NCBI GenBank assembly: GCA_012295225.1 | Contig: WMKK01000010.1 | Location: forward strand, 496,001-560,000 | Reading direction: 5' to 3' | Length of the DNA: 64,000 nucleotides | Source: Ostreococcus mediterraneus | Lineage: Eukaryota; Chlorophyta; Mamiellophyceae; Mamiellales; Bathycoccaceae | Shown here: piece after piece, positions 49,117-59,265 of the stretch | Layout of the letters: every line of letters starts with the position of its first letter | How positions within the stretch are numbered: position 1 is the stretch's first letter | Program-made: the position numbers and the translations under genes | The notes under the pieces: model-generated | Databases searched by the model: none | What the model was told of the DNA's origin: nothing | What the model saw: only the letters and a program-made list of their open reading frames with translations

Positions 49117-49965
49117 ATGGGTGACGACGATGCGAGCAAAAGACGCGACGAACTCGACGCCTTGCGTGCGATTTACGCCGACGACATCGTCGCGTGTGCG
49201 GATGCGTTGACGGTGACGCTCTTTGACGGCGCGTGGCGGTGCGCGGTGGAGCTCCCGAGGTCGTATCCGTCGACGAGCGCACCGAAAGGCGATGCGTTGG
49301 CGTTGAAATCGCGCACGACGCGCGCGATGGAGATCGAACGATGGGCGTCTGAGGCGATGCTCGACGCATGGGAGGCGGCGCGCGGTGAGGTGTGCGTGTT
49401 CGATTGGCTCGAGCGCGTGCGGAGGGAGATTGAGGACGCAGAGGGTGACGAAGACGAAGGCGAGGACGCAAACTCGGACGACTCGACGTCTCTCGAGGAT
49501 GAACTCGCGGCGATCGCAGCGGAGAACGCGCGTCGCGCGCGCGGTGATGGCGGCGGCGACGGCGATGCGACAATCGCTGACGTCCGTCGTCGTTTGACGA
49601 GCCATGAGCCAATCGTTGAAAAGAAGTCGATATTTCAAGCGCACGTATGTCGAAACGCCACGTCGATGGACGACGTCGACGCGACGCTGAAAATACTCGC
49701 CGAGAGTCGAAAGTTCCGTGAGGCGACGCATAATATTCTCGCCTATCGCATCGAGCATGGTTCGACGTTTCGGCAGGATTTCGATGACGATGGGGAAACC
49801 GCGGCGGGCGGGCGGTTGTTGCGCGTGTTGCAGCTCAGCGACGCGCGAAACGTCGTCGTCGTCGTCAGTCGATGGTACGGCGGCGTTAAACTCGGACCGA
49901 AGCGGTTTCAAGTCATCAACACCGTCGCCCTCGACGCGCTCGCGGCGACGGCGGCGAACGCGTAG
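49117..49965 (+). CDS. IMPACT: IMPACT/YIH1 homologue (RWD + UPF0029)
   Basis: A 282-aa protein. The N-terminal RWD domain (residues about 8-105) starts RRDELDALRAIYADDI and contains the YPS motif (ELPRSYPSTSAP). The C-terminal Impact/UPF0029 domain (about 160-282) has KKSIFQAHVC, THNILAYRIEHG, DFDDDGETAAGGRLL and VVVSRWYGGVKLGPKRF. IMPACT/Yih1 binds GCN1 and dampens GCN2 kinase during amino-acid starvation. The frame is open to a GTG at 49108; the first ATG is 49117. Just upstream is ATGTGA (49106-49111), a start codon followed at once by a stop. Confidence 0.9.
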   Translation: MGDDDASKRRDELDALRAIYADDIVACADALTVTLFDGAWRCAVELPRSYPSTSAPKGDALALKSRTTRAMEIERWASEAMLDAWEAARGEVCVFDWLERVRREIEDAEGDEDEGEDANSDDSTSLEDELAAIAAENARRARGDGGGDGDATIADVRRRLTSHEPIVEKKSIFQAHVCRNATSMDDVDATLKILAESRKFREATHNILAYRIEHGSTFRQDFDDDGETAAGGRLLRVLQLSDARNVVVVVSRWYGGVKLGPKRFQVINTVALDALAATAANA

Positions 49966-50022
49966 CGGCATAGATGGGCCATACATTCTTTACTAGCGAG
50001 ACATGTTGTTGTTTGTACACTA

Positions 50023-50697
50023 CTATTCTACGACGCGGCGCATGGCGTCTCGCAACGACGCGAGTCCCATGGCGCGTAAATATTCAACGTTTCGCTCTCG
50101 GATGTCTTCTCTCCCTTGCGCGCGATACCACGTCGTCTCGGCGTTGTCCACGTCGCATTTGCGGAGCAAGTGCACCGTCGGCGACGGGCTTCGACTGGTG
50201 TAGTCCCCGGGCTCCTCTGCCATATCATCGTCGTCATCGTCGTCGTCACTCCACGTGGCGTGCGGATGAAACGGTACCACCATGACCTCTTCGCCGCTCA
50301 GGCGCTCGCACGTCTCTTCTGCGCGCGCCACTGGGCCATCCATGAACGCCGTCCAGCCGTCGGCCCCCAACCACCTCGCGTCGTCCTCGAGCACCACCAA
50401 CGTCGTCGCGGGCGCGTCTTTCGCGCACGCCGTGAGACGACAGGTTTCACGAGCGATGATGACGTCGAATGCGTCGAAAGAAGACGCGGCGTCGCAGGTT
50501 TCTATCACGAGAGTCGGTAACGACGCGCGCGCGAATGGGCATAAGTCCATGCCCACGACGAACGCGTCCAACCAGCGGCGCGTGCGTTCGATGACGCCGC
50601 GCGTGGATGTGGCGCGGATGCGCGGTGCTCTCTCGCCTATTCGTGCGGCTGCGCGGCACGGCGGTCGCGGCGCGCACGCGGTGACCGCGCGGAGCAT
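50023..50697 (-). CDS. DUF1415 family protein
   Basis: A 224-aa protein with the DUF1415 signature: RTRRWLDAFVVGMDLCPFAR, then TLVVLEDDARW, VVPFHPHATW with an acidic insert, and RSPSPTVHLLRKCDVDNAE. The function of the family, common in bacteria and algae, is unknown. The Cys in LCPFA is conserved. The first 35 residues (MLRAVTACAPRPP) look like an organelle transit peptide. The frame opens at a GTG at 50781, but the first ATG is 50697. The poly-Asp insert (WSDDDDDDDDMAEE) is lineage-specific low-complexity sequence. It lies 97 bp downstream of the CASP gene on the same strand. Confidence 0.85.
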   Translation of the reverse strand: MLRAVTACAPRPPCRAAARIGERAPRIRATSTRGVIERTRRWLDAFVVGMDLCPFARASLPTLVIETCDAASSFDAFDVIIARETCRLTACAKDAPATTLVVLEDDARWLGADGWTAFMDGPVARAEETCERLSGEEVMVVPFHPHATWSDDDDDDDDMAEEPGDYTSRSPSPTVHLLRKCDVDNAETTWYRAQGREDIRERNVEYLRAMGLASLRDAMRRVVE

Positions 50698-50794
50698 GGC
50701 GAGGAGTGACACGCGTCGCTTTGGTTCGCTTTGCTTTGCTTTGCGTCGTTTGTGTTGGCTATTGCATGTACAGTTGTGCACTGAATGCTAGTGG

Positions 50795-52906
50795 CTATCG
50801 GAACGCTCGAGTTAATAAATAGACGTGCAATAATATGATGTACGTCGAAAAGAGCGTGCGCGTCGTTCGACTCGTCATGAGCATCTTGCCCGAACCGAGA
50901 GCTATGCGGTCGTGAAGCGGAAGCAGCGACGCCGAATCGTCGCTCGCGGTGTCTCTAAACGCCGTAAACGGATTGAGTTTGGCCAAGTATTTTTTGCGAT
51001 ATCGTGAAATGACGCCTGCAGCATCTCCACCTGGGATGTCGTCGCCGCCCACACCACCCGGTCCGCCAAAACAGCCGTACCGCGCGGCGCGGCGGCGAAT
51101 GCCGTCGGCGATGGCGGCGGACCGTTCGCCTTCGACGTTGACGGAAATGCCGCCACCGCAAGAGTATCGCTGCTGTTTTGCGCTTTGCGATTGCATTGCG
51201 TCGCCAGATGCGCTAGTCGCTGAAGTTACCGGAATCCCCGCGTCATCGACGCGCAGTATCGTCGTCTGACCACTCGGCGCCTGCTTGCTATAATAATTTT
51301 GCACGAATGTCAACTTTTCAACCAAAGCGATAGAATCGTTTTCAAGCTTTTGCTTGGCGTCTTCTGCGGCGAGGCGCTCTTGTTCCAATCGTGCTGCTCG
51401 TTCTTCGAGTTCGCCCGCGCGACGTTTAAATCGATCGCGCTGAGCCGTGAGAATGGTGAGCAAGTCGGCATTGTTCGCGTCGCCTCCGGCTTCGATGGCG
51501 CTCGCAAGCTTTTGCGACAAATCCATCTCCAACGTGCTCACCATTTGAGCGGCGTCGGTGTAGCGCTTTTCCGCCACTTCTTGTGCGTCCCGTGCGAGCG
51601 TCGCGGCGGCGGTGGCTTCGTCCTTTTCACGCGTCGCGACGATGACTTCCGCGGCGAGCTTTTTGTTCTTCTCTCGCAACGAGCGCAGCGCCTCCAGATT
51701 GGCTGTGCTCTCATCGGCATCCGTTGCCCCTTGCGCGGCACTATCGACATCATCGCTCACGCCAGAAAGCTCCTGAAGCATCTTCACGCGCGTCTTCAAC
51801 CGCGCAATCTCTTCGCGCTCGGCTAACCCAGACGCGGCGTCTTTCGCTGCCACTAATTCCTCGCCGAGCGCCGCCAAGCGCTGATTTGCAGCCTCAAGCT
51901 CCTTTGTCGTGCGTTGCTGCGATTCAACCGCATTCTTTTCCGCCTCCTCAATTGTTGTTGCGAGTTGAACAACCATGCGTTCTTTCACCGCGAGCTTCTC
52001 GAGCAACGCGTCGTGCGCGTCCGCCGCATCCGCCGTTGAAGCGTCCATCGCTCCAGCGCGTCTGCGCTCATCCGCCGCATCCATCGCATCTTCACGCGCC
52101 TTTATGCTCTCTCCGAGCGCCATCAATTCGTCACGCTCAATCTTCACGCGCGCCATGGCTGTCTCGCTTTCGTCTTCGAGCTCAAACAACCGCGTCTGCG
52201 CGTCGTCGTATCGCCGTCGCAACTCGCGAAGCTCTCGCTCCGCGTTCGCCTGACCTTCTCGCGCAGCATCCGCCGCGCGCTCCGCCGCACGCTTCTTCGA
52301 TTCCATACCTTTTAACGCACTTTCAATCTGCGCCTTCATCTTCGCTTCGGCAGCCGTCGCGTCGACATTTGCGCCTTCTCTATTGAGCGCTCGCGCCTTG
52401 GCCGCGTCGCGTTCGACTCTCGCGGCTTCGAGCTCCCGCCTCACCGCCGCAATTGATTCAAGCACCGCGCTCGGGTCCTCAACCGTCGCGAGCGGCGAAT
52501 CGCACACGCCCATCGCATCCCTCATCGCGTCGTCGCGTTCGCTTTGCAAGCGTCGAATTTCCTCCGTCAACGCGTCCACGACGCCATCTTTCGAATTCTT
52601 TGCATTCACAATCTTCTCCTTCAACGCGCGTTTCGCCGCGACATCGCGCACCTTGGCGTCGTCCACGCGCGCGCGAATCTCGCGCATGCGTTCTTGCGCG
52701 TTGCCGAGCGCACACGCGCGCCAGGTGGCGGCGAGCTTGCTCGTCTCGTCGTCCCACGCGGTCGACGATGCGGTGTCGTCGCCAAACAAAGACCCCGCAG
52801 CGCCGTCGATGGCGTCGAGCGCCGACGTCAGCGCGGCATCAAAGGCGTCAAACGACACGGCGTACGACGACGGCGCGTCGGGCGCGGCGGACGCAGCCGT
52901 CGTCAT
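50795..52906 (-). CDS. CASP: Golgin CASP (CUX1-type) with C-terminal membrane anchor
   Basis: A 703-aa protein, almost entirely coiled coil, ending in the CASP domain and one transmembrane segment. The C-terminus RYRKKYLAKLNPFTAFRD, then LPLHDRIALGSGKML and the anchor FSTYIILLHVYLLTRAF, matches animal and plant CASP (INPFAAF, LRDRIALTSGR). CASP is a tail-anchored golgin that tethers vesicles and interacts with the Golgi transport machinery. Length is similar to plant CASP (about 690 aa). It diverges from PPDK with 209 bp between ATGs. Confidence 0.92.
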   Translation of the reverse strand: MTTAASAAPDAPSSYAVSFDAFDAALTSALDAIDGAAGSLFGDDTASSTAWDDETSKLAATWRACALGNAQERMREIRARVDDAKVRDVAAKRALKEKIVNAKNSKDGVVDALTEEIRRLQSERDDAMRDAMGVCDSPLATVEDPSAVLESIAAVRRELEAARVERDAAKARALNREGANVDATAAEAKMKAQIESALKGMESKKRAAERAADAAREGQANAERELRELRRRYDDAQTRLFELEDESETAMARVKIERDELMALGESIKAREDAMDAADERRRAGAMDASTADAADAHDALLEKLAVKERMVVQLATTIEEAEKNAVESQQRTTKELEAANQRLAALGEELVAAKDAASGLAEREEIARLKTRVKMLQELSGVSDDVDSAAQGATDADESTANLEALRSLREKNKKLAAEVIVATREKDEATAAATLARDAQEVAEKRYTDAAQMVSTLEMDLSQKLASAIEAGGDANNADLLTILTAQRDRFKRRAGELEERAARLEQERLAAEDAKQKLENDSIALVEKLTFVQNYYSKQAPSGQTTILRVDDAGIPVTSATSASGDAMQSQSAKQQRYSCGGGISVNVEGERSAAIADGIRRRAARYGCFGGPGGVGGDDIPGGDAAGVISRYRKKYLAKLNPFTAFRDTASDDSASLLPLHDRIALGSGKMLMTSRTTRTLFSTYIILLHVYLLTRAFR

Positions 52907-53115
52907 GTCGTGCGACGTCGGAGAATGGCGATGTGAACTTCAAGACCAAGACCACGAGGCACCGAAGCGTCACATTGCGACGCATGCGACCGCATTCTAT
53001 CGCGCTTGCGCCTACGAATTCGCATTTTCGCGCGACACACGCGCGCTCGGTGCGTTTTCCGCGCGCGGCGAGTGATCTCGCTCGGGCACGGGCGAGAGGC
53101 GAGGGACATTTGACC

Positions 53116-55917
53116 ATGACTCGGATGTCATGCTTTGGCGTCCACAGCGCGCGCGCGGCCAATGATGATCCGGATAAGATGATGTACACATTCAAACGCG
53201 GCGAGGCGGAAGGAACAAAGGAGATGAAGCATACGCTCGGGGGTAAAGGTGCGGGATTGCAGGAAGTTGCGGCTCTTGGTTTGAATGTGCCTCCCGGATT
53301 TACCATTACGACGTCGGCGTGCGAGCGGTACCAAAGCAAGGGTGAATCGTTTGTCAACGTCGATCTCTGGCCTGATGTGTTGCGTGGGATTACATTTCTT
53401 GAAAAGACATCGAGTCGCACGTTGTTTCGTTCGGGATGCACCCCGATAACGCGGCTTCCGTTGTTTGTGAGCGTTCGATCGGGCGCCGCGGCGTCGATGC
53501 CTGGCATGATGGATTCCATCTTAGATATCGGTTTCAACGACGAAAGTTGCGAGGCGTGCATTGCCGCCGGCATCGACTCACGCTTCGTGTACGATTCATA
53601 TCGGCGTTTACTTCACATGTTCGGTGATGTCGTCGAAGGCATTCCAAGTGAAGATTTTGCGCGCGCGCTCGACGCCAAGAAGAAATCAATCGGCGCGAGT
53701 ACCGACGCTGAACTGACATCTGACGCCTTGCGCGAGCTCTGCGACGATTTCAAGCGAATTTACGAAAAGCACAAGATTAAATTTGAACAGAACCCACTCG
53801 AGCAATTACGTAAGAGCATTGTGTCTGTGTTCAAGTCGTGGAACAATCCTCGCGCGGTGACGTATCGGAAGATTAACAACATCACCACGCTTCGCGGTAC
53901 CGCCGTCAACGTCCAGCAAATGGCGTACGGTAATCTCGACGACAACTCAGGCAGTGGCGTGTGCTTTACTCGAAATCCGGCGACGGGGCAAAATGCCATT
54001 TACGGCGAATTCTTGCTTCGCGCGCAAGGCGAAGACGTCGTGTCTGGCGCGAGGACGCCAATCGACATTTCTCAATTGAGCGCGACGCTCCCAGACGCCT
54101 CGGCGGATCTCAAACGCGCGTGCGCGGCGTTGGAATCCTCGTACTCAGAGATGATGGATGTTGAATTTACGATTGAATCTGGAACGCTTTTCGTACTGCA
54201 ATGCCGCGTCGGGAAGCGCACCGGCGCTGCGGCGGTGCGCATCGCGACTGAAATGGCTGCCGAAGGCTGCGTGACGCGTGAACACGCGATTACGATGGTG
54301 CCCTCGCGTTCGCTCGAACAATGCCTGCACCCGGTGTTTACACTCGATGCGAACTCGGACGAATACGTCACGCGAGTAGTCACGCGCGGATTGCCTGCGT
54401 CTCCCGGAGCGGCGGTCGGCGCCATTGTCTTCAATGCCAAGGAGGCCGAAAAGCTTTCGTCTGAGGGTAAGCCATGCATTTTAGTTCGCGAAGAGACGAG
54501 CGCGGAAGACGTCGGTGGCATGTGGAGCGCGAATGGAATTCTCACGTCGCGAGGAGGCATGACGAGCCACGCTGCCGTCGTCGCTCGCGGATGGGGCAAG
54601 CCGTGCGTCGTCGGTGCAAGCGGCATTCACATCAAAAACGGCAAAGAACTACGATTCGACGGCAGCGACAAAGTCTATCGACAAGGTCACGTGATTTCCA
54701 TCAACGGCGTGACGGGTGAGGTGCTCGACGCGAAACTCGACACGCGCACGTCGACGATTGACACGTTTCTTCCATTGAAAACGCTCATGGCGTGGTGCGA
54801 TGACGCGCGTCGATTGGACGTTCGCGCCAACGCCGATACCATCGAAGACGCCTTAGAAGCTCGCGCCGAAGGCGCGCACGGCGTTGGTCTCGTGCGTTCC
54901 GAACACATGTTCTTCGGTACTCCCGAACGCGTTCGAGCGATGCGCGCGATGGTCGTCGCGCAACACGACGAATCAGCCCTCGCCGCCGCGTTGGAGACGC
55001 TTAAAAAGTTCCAATACGACGACTTTTACGGTGTCTTGAAAGCGTTCGCGGGCTACCCGGTAACGATTCGTTTGCTCGACCCGCCGCTGCATGAGTTCAT
55101 GCCGAGCGCTGAAAAGCTACGCGAAGGCGCGGCGGATGAAATCGCTCGCGACGTTGGCAAATCGAGTAAGGACGTGATGGACATTGCCAAGGATTTGGAA
55201 TGCGCAAATCCGATGCTCGCCTTGCGTGGATGTCGTCTCGGCATTGTTCAGCCAGCGATTTCAACCATGCAAGTTCGCGCCGTGGTGGAGGCTGCAATGA
55301 CGCTCCGAAATGAAGGCGTCGCCGCGATGCCGGAAATCATGATTCCGCTCGTGTCTACGACTCGCGAATTTACGCATCAACGCGATTTGGTCTTGGAAGT
55401 CATTCGTCTCGTCGCCGAGGAGCGTCAAGAGCCCCCGTTACGCATCGCCATCGGAGCCATGATTGAGACTCCGCGCGCGGCATTCATCGCCGGAGATCTC
55501 TTGCGGGAAGGCGCGTGTTTTTTTTCATTCGGGACGAATGACTTGACGCAGATGACGTTTGGTATGAGCCGCGACGATTCCGACGCCTTCGTCGCGCCGT
55601 ACAAGACGATGGGCATCTTGTCCGAAGATCCGTTCGTCGAGCTCGACGACGTGGGCGTGGGCGAATTAATGCGAATCACCATCAGTCGCGCACAAGAGGT
55701 CGGCGGGAAATCGATTGAATTCGGAGTGTGTGGTGAACACGCCGCCGACCCGGCGAGCTTGAGAATCATCGACCGTTTGGACGTCGGGTACATCAGCGTG
55801 TCATCCCATCGCGTTCTCGTCGCCCGTCTGGCCGCAGCGCAAGCCGCAATCGCAAATGGCTCTAAGCCCCATGCTCGCGCCTCCAAGCACCGTCACGTCG
55901 CTTCTCACGCGGCGTAA
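53116..55917 (+). CDS. PPDK: Pyruvate, phosphate dikinase
   Basis: A 933-aa PPDK that interconverts pyruvate, ATP and phosphate with PEP, AMP and PPi. Seen: YTFKRGEAEGTKEMKHTLGG and GKGAGLQEVA near the start, SVRSGAAASMPGMMDSILD, the phospho-histidine loop ILTSRGGMTSHAAVVARGWG, the PEP-binding ARAEGAHGVGLVRSEHMFF, FSFGTNDLTQMTFG and VCGEHAADPAS with the catalytic Cys. The Thr before the active-site His, the target of plant regulatory phosphorylation, is present. The N-terminus before homology is only about 20 residues, so a strong plastid transit peptide is not evident and location is uncertain. The open frame extends far upstream, but the ATG at 53116 fits the homology. Confidence 0.95.
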   Translation: MTRMSCFGVHSARAANDDPDKMMYTFKRGEAEGTKEMKHTLGGKGAGLQEVAALGLNVPPGFTITTSACERYQSKGESFVNVDLWPDVLRGITFLEKTSSRTLFRSGCTPITRLPLFVSVRSGAAASMPGMMDSILDIGFNDESCEACIAAGIDSRFVYDSYRRLLHMFGDVVEGIPSEDFARALDAKKKSIGASTDAELTSDALRELCDDFKRIYEKHKIKFEQNPLEQLRKSIVSVFKSWNNPRAVTYRKINNITTLRGTAVNVQQMAYGNLDDNSGSGVCFTRNPATGQNAIYGEFLLRAQGEDVVSGARTPIDISQLSATLPDASADLKRACAALESSYSEMMDVEFTIESGTLFVLQCRVGKRTGAAAVRIATEMAAEGCVTREHAITMVPSRSLEQCLHPVFTLDANSDEYVTRVVTRGLPASPGAAVGAIVFNAKEAEKLSSEGKPCILVREETSAEDVGGMWSANGILTSRGGMTSHAAVVARGWGKPCVVGASGIHIKNGKELRFDGSDKVYRQGHVISINGVTGEVLDAKLDTRTSTIDTFLPLKTLMAWCDDARRLDVRANADTIEDALEARAEGAHGVGLVRSEHMFFGTPERVRAMRAMVVAQHDESALAAALETLKKFQYDDFYGVLKAFAGYPVTIRLLDPPLHEFMPSAEKLREGAADEIARDVGKSSKDVMDIAKDLECANPMLALRGCRLGIVQPAISTMQVRAVVEAAMTLRNEGVAAMPEIMIPLVSTTREFTHQRDLVLEVIRLVAEERQEPPLRIAIGAMIETPRAAFIAGDLLREGACFFSFGTNDLTQMTFGMSRDDSDAFVAPYKTMGILSEDPFVELDDVGVGELMRITISRAQEVGGKSIEFGVCGEHAADPASLRIIDRLDVGYISVSSHRVLVARLAAAQAAIANGSKPHARASKHRHVASHAA

Positions 55918-56033
55918 GCGCGCCGCGCCATCACCAAGAACTACGCGTTTCGGCTCGCATCCAACGCCGCCGAGACGCGACCCCGAGACGTTTACATCGC
56001 ACCCTTTCACGCGAATTTTCAATACAACACTCG

Positions 56034-59027
56034 ATGCTTACACTCTCACGATACTATTTCCCATCGCGTACGCGCGTGAGCACCGAAATCCCACTCGACG
56101 CGCGTCGATTTCGCGTGAGAACGCGTCGGTGCAAAACAATGAGCAAAACGGCACCGACATCACTCGTGCCATCGCCATTACACGCCCGCGTCGCGCCGCC
56201 GCTCACAGTCCGCGCCCGTCGCACGCGTGCGCGCACGATGGGTGACGGGTACGACGACACCCAGCGCCTGTCGCGCGCAGAGTCGAGTTCGGCGCCGGCG
56301 ATGACGATGTCTCGCGCGCAGTCGCTCGATTCTGCATCTGCGAATTACACGCCGTCGAGTCCAGAGCTCGTCGGCGGCGTCGTCGGCGGCAAAGAGACCG
56401 ATGTGACGTTGATGCGGCTTCAGCGCATGTCGGCGTTCGAGTCGCACGATTATGACCCGATGGATAACGACTTGGAGGAGGACGCGTTGCGCGGTCGCTC
56501 AAGGGAGGATTATCGACGGGAAATGTCATGGAAGTGGTTCACGTCCGTGCTCATCGGGCTCGCAATGGGGTTTATCGCGTTTGTCGTCGATGGTTTGGTG
56601 GATAAGTTGAATTTATTTAGGTATGGCGTCATCGGGGAGAAGGTTGGCGTGGATGGGATGTCGAGGTTCGTGGCGTATTTGGCGCATGTGAGCGTGAGTT
56701 GCGCCTTCGCCGCAGTGGCTGGAGGGTTAGTGTCATACGTCGAGCCTCTCGCCGCGGGTTCGGGAATTCCAGAGCTAAAGACATATTTGAATGGCGTGCA
56801 CTTGAAAGGGCTCCTTCGTTTGAAGACGGTGGTGGCAAAGCTCGGGGGGATTTCTTTTAGCATCGGCGCCGGGTTGATTGCAGGAAAAGAAGGGCCATTC
56901 GTGCACGGTGGTGGGTTAGTCGGCGGTGGCATCGCCGCTTTTGGGTCGAATACGCTCGGGTTTAAAACCAAACGCCCCGCGTGGTTTAGAAATGATCGCG
57001 ACAAGCGGGACTTTGTGGCTATCGGTACGGCGACTGGCGTCGCGGTGGCGTTCGCCGCTCCCATCGGTGGCATGTTATTCACCGTCGAAGAAGGCGCGAG
57101 TTTTTACAACTCGGATATGCTTTGGCGAGGCTTTTTAGCGACGTGCACGGGCGTGCTCACCATGCACTGGCTTGAACAGCTTGATTTTGACGCGAGCGAT
57201 TTCGCGCGCGCGAGATTCGGCACGCATCGCGACTTTGGGTTGTACACCGATAACGAAGCCGATTACTCCAAACAGTACTGGTGGTACTTCTGGGAAGTCC
57301 CGATTTTCCTTCTCATGGGCGCCGCCGGTGGGTTGATGGGATCGGCGTTCGTAAACCTCAACGTGAAGATTACGGCGCTGCGCGCCAAATACATTCCCGT
57401 GGGAAACAAAAGAAAGCGCTTGCTCGAAGTCATCGCCATCGCCGGTATCACATCGACGCTGTTCTTCTTTTTCATGTCAATCTCACCGTGTAAGGATATT
57501 CCGTTACCCTTACAGGCGGGCACAACAGACTCCATTGACACCGCCGCGGCTAACGCTACGTTTGAGTACGGCGTGGAGACGAGGGACGAAATTCGAGAAG
57601 ACTTTTTCAAACAATTATACTGCCCCGAAGGTCAGTACTCAGTGTATGGGCAACTGTTCTTCACTCCTTTGTCGCAGTCGTTCAAGTTTTTGCTCCATCT
57701 CGGTGAAGTGGGTGAATTCGGCCAGGACAAGGAACATCCTTTCCCTCTGAGTGCGTTGATTTGGTACTTTTTGCTCACGTTTTCATTGATGACTGTGACG
57801 TATGGTGTCGGTGCGCCGACAGGTTTGTTCGTGCCATCTCTAGCCGTCGGGGCATCATTTGGTCAGATATGCGGCCGCATAGTTTCCGCCGTAGCCGCGC
57901 GACATTCGAGAGATATAGAAATTAACTTGCACGCGTACGCCATCATCGGCGCTGCGGCGAGTCTCGGCGGCGCCACACGCATGACGATTTCAATCACGGT
58001 TCTGGTGATGGAAACCACAGGGTCGATGCAACTCATCATTCCGCTCATGCTTACTATTTTCGCCGCCAAGCACATCGGGGATAAGTATACGCTGGGGATT
58101 TACGACACGCACATTAAAATCCGCGGGGCGCCGTTTTTGGAAGAACCCGAGCTCGCCGGACCGTGCGGGGACAAACTTCGCGTCTCAGAAGTCATGAGCG
58201 ACGATCTAGTCACCCTCGAGCCCATCATGCGTGTCAGTGAGTTACTCAAGGTGCTCATCGAAACCAATCACGGAGCCTACCCGGTCACGGACGCACCACC
58301 GACGCACAGCGGCGAAGAGTTTGAGCTTCACGGTTCGATTACTCGCAACGTGTTGCTCAAGATGCTCCTCCACAGGATTTCTTTCGTGGACCCACAGAAC
58401 CCGTTGGTTGGGAATAACTTGTTTACCAGTCCGCGCGAGCGCGATGACCTCTTGGAGCAGCTGAAGCAAATTCCTTTCAAGGTGCCGTCGGCTCGCGAAG
58501 TGGCGCAGCGCGTCGCCCAGAGCGACGTCGACACCATGTGCGTCGATTTACGCAGCTTCATGCAACGCCATCCATTCGTAGTGCACGGCGACGCGCGTCT
58601 CAGTCGAGCCTACCGGTCATTCCGAACGCTCGGTTTGCGCCACATGTACGTCATGCCCGCCCGCCCGCGCGTCGTGGGCGTGCTCACCCGCAAGGATGTC
58701 ATTCACGAAAAGGCGGCGTTACAATTGGGATTGTACGCCCGCGGCCTCTCCCAGCCGCCTCGCGCAGTCAGTCGCACGTTCGAGCCCGTGCACGCCGCAC
58801 CAGACGTCGCACATCGTCCGCGCGCATCATCACACGCGCACGCACCCGACGACGCCGAACACGAACACGACGAACACGACGCGTCGCTGCCGTACATTCC
58901 GTACTATGTCAGCAACGTCGTCGAATCGACGCCCTCCAATCCCACTTCCGACACCTTTACCTCCATCGAACTCATCGACCGCGCCTCTCGCGGCGCCGTT
59001 CGACGACGCGACGCCAGTCCACGATAG
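56034..59027 (+). CDS. CLC-family chloride channel/exchanger with CBS domains
   Basis: A 997-aa CLC protein. Selectivity and gating motifs: GSGIPELKTYLNGV (Ser indicates chloride rather than nitrate preference), GKEGPFVHGGG (gating Glu) and FTVEEGASFY, where the Glu matches the internal proton glutamate of exchangers. So it is probably a Cl-/H+ antiporter of endomembranes. GAPTGLFVPSLAVG and the C-terminal CBS pair (VSEVMSDDLVTLEPIM and HMYVMPARPRVVGVLTRKD) are also clear. The tail is His/Glu/Asp-rich. Alternative starts at 56139 (MSKTAP) and 56238 (MGDGYDD) give shorter N-termini; homology only begins after these, so the start is open. Confidence 0.92.
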   Translation: MLTLSRYYFPSRTRVSTEIPLDARRFRVRTRRCKTMSKTAPTSLVPSPLHARVAPPLTVRARRTRARTMGDGYDDTQRLSRAESSSAPAMTMSRAQSLDSASANYTPSSPELVGGVVGGKETDVTLMRLQRMSAFESHDYDPMDNDLEEDALRGRSREDYRREMSWKWFTSVLIGLAMGFIAFVVDGLVDKLNLFRYGVIGEKVGVDGMSRFVAYLAHVSVSCAFAAVAGGLVSYVEPLAAGSGIPELKTYLNGVHLKGLLRLKTVVAKLGGISFSIGAGLIAGKEGPFVHGGGLVGGGIAAFGSNTLGFKTKRPAWFRNDRDKRDFVAIGTATGVAVAFAAPIGGMLFTVEEGASFYNSDMLWRGFLATCTGVLTMHWLEQLDFDASDFARARFGTHRDFGLYTDNEADYSKQYWWYFWEVPIFLLMGAAGGLMGSAFVNLNVKITALRAKYIPVGNKRKRLLEVIAIAGITSTLFFFFMSISPCKDIPLPLQAGTTDSIDTAAANATFEYGVETRDEIREDFFKQLYCPEGQYSVYGQLFFTPLSQSFKFLLHLGEVGEFGQDKEHPFPLSALIWYFLLTFSLMTVTYGVGAPTGLFVPSLAVGASFGQICGRIVSAVAARHSRDIEINLHAYAIIGAAASLGGATRMTISITVLVMETTGSMQLIIPLMLTIFAAKHIGDKYTLGIYDTHIKIRGAPFLEEPELAGPCGDKLRVSEVMSDDLVTLEPIMRVSELLKVLIETNHGAYPVTDAPPTHSGEEFELHGSITRNVLLKMLLHRISFVDPQNPLVGNNLFTSPRERDDLLEQLKQIPFKVPSAREVAQRVAQSDVDTMCVDLRSFMQRHPFVVHGDARLSRAYRSFRTLGLRHMYVMPARPRVVGVLTRKDVIHEKAALQLGLYARGLSQPPRAVSRTFEPVHAAPDVAHRPRASSHAHAPDDAEHEHDEHDASLPYIPYYVSNVVESTPSNPTSDTFTSIELIDRASRGAVRRRDASPR

Positions 59028-59265
59028 CCCTTTGTGTCAATTTCACCCTAGTATATCGCGTACCCGATCGAAATGTCGTCCTCGACGTCTCGCGCGCGAC
59101 GCCTCGCGGCGCGCTGACTGTACTTTAGTGCAATTCCAATCTCCCCCCTCCGCACACCGCCACGCGCGGTTCCGCACACTCGTCCGCGCCGCACCGAGCG
59201 CAAAAGGACGCCCCAGGTCGCATTCGCACCTCGACGACCACGTTTTCGTCGCGGCGCGCGTCGTC

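Noticed and set aside
49021-49986. 321-aa minus-strand frame
   Set aside because: Antisense to IMPACT, with Arg/His-rich shadow composition and no recognisable domain.
52453-53115. Upstream extension of the PPDK frame
   Set aside because: It runs antisense through the CASP gene and is Arg-rich. PPDK homology starts soon after the ATG at 53116.
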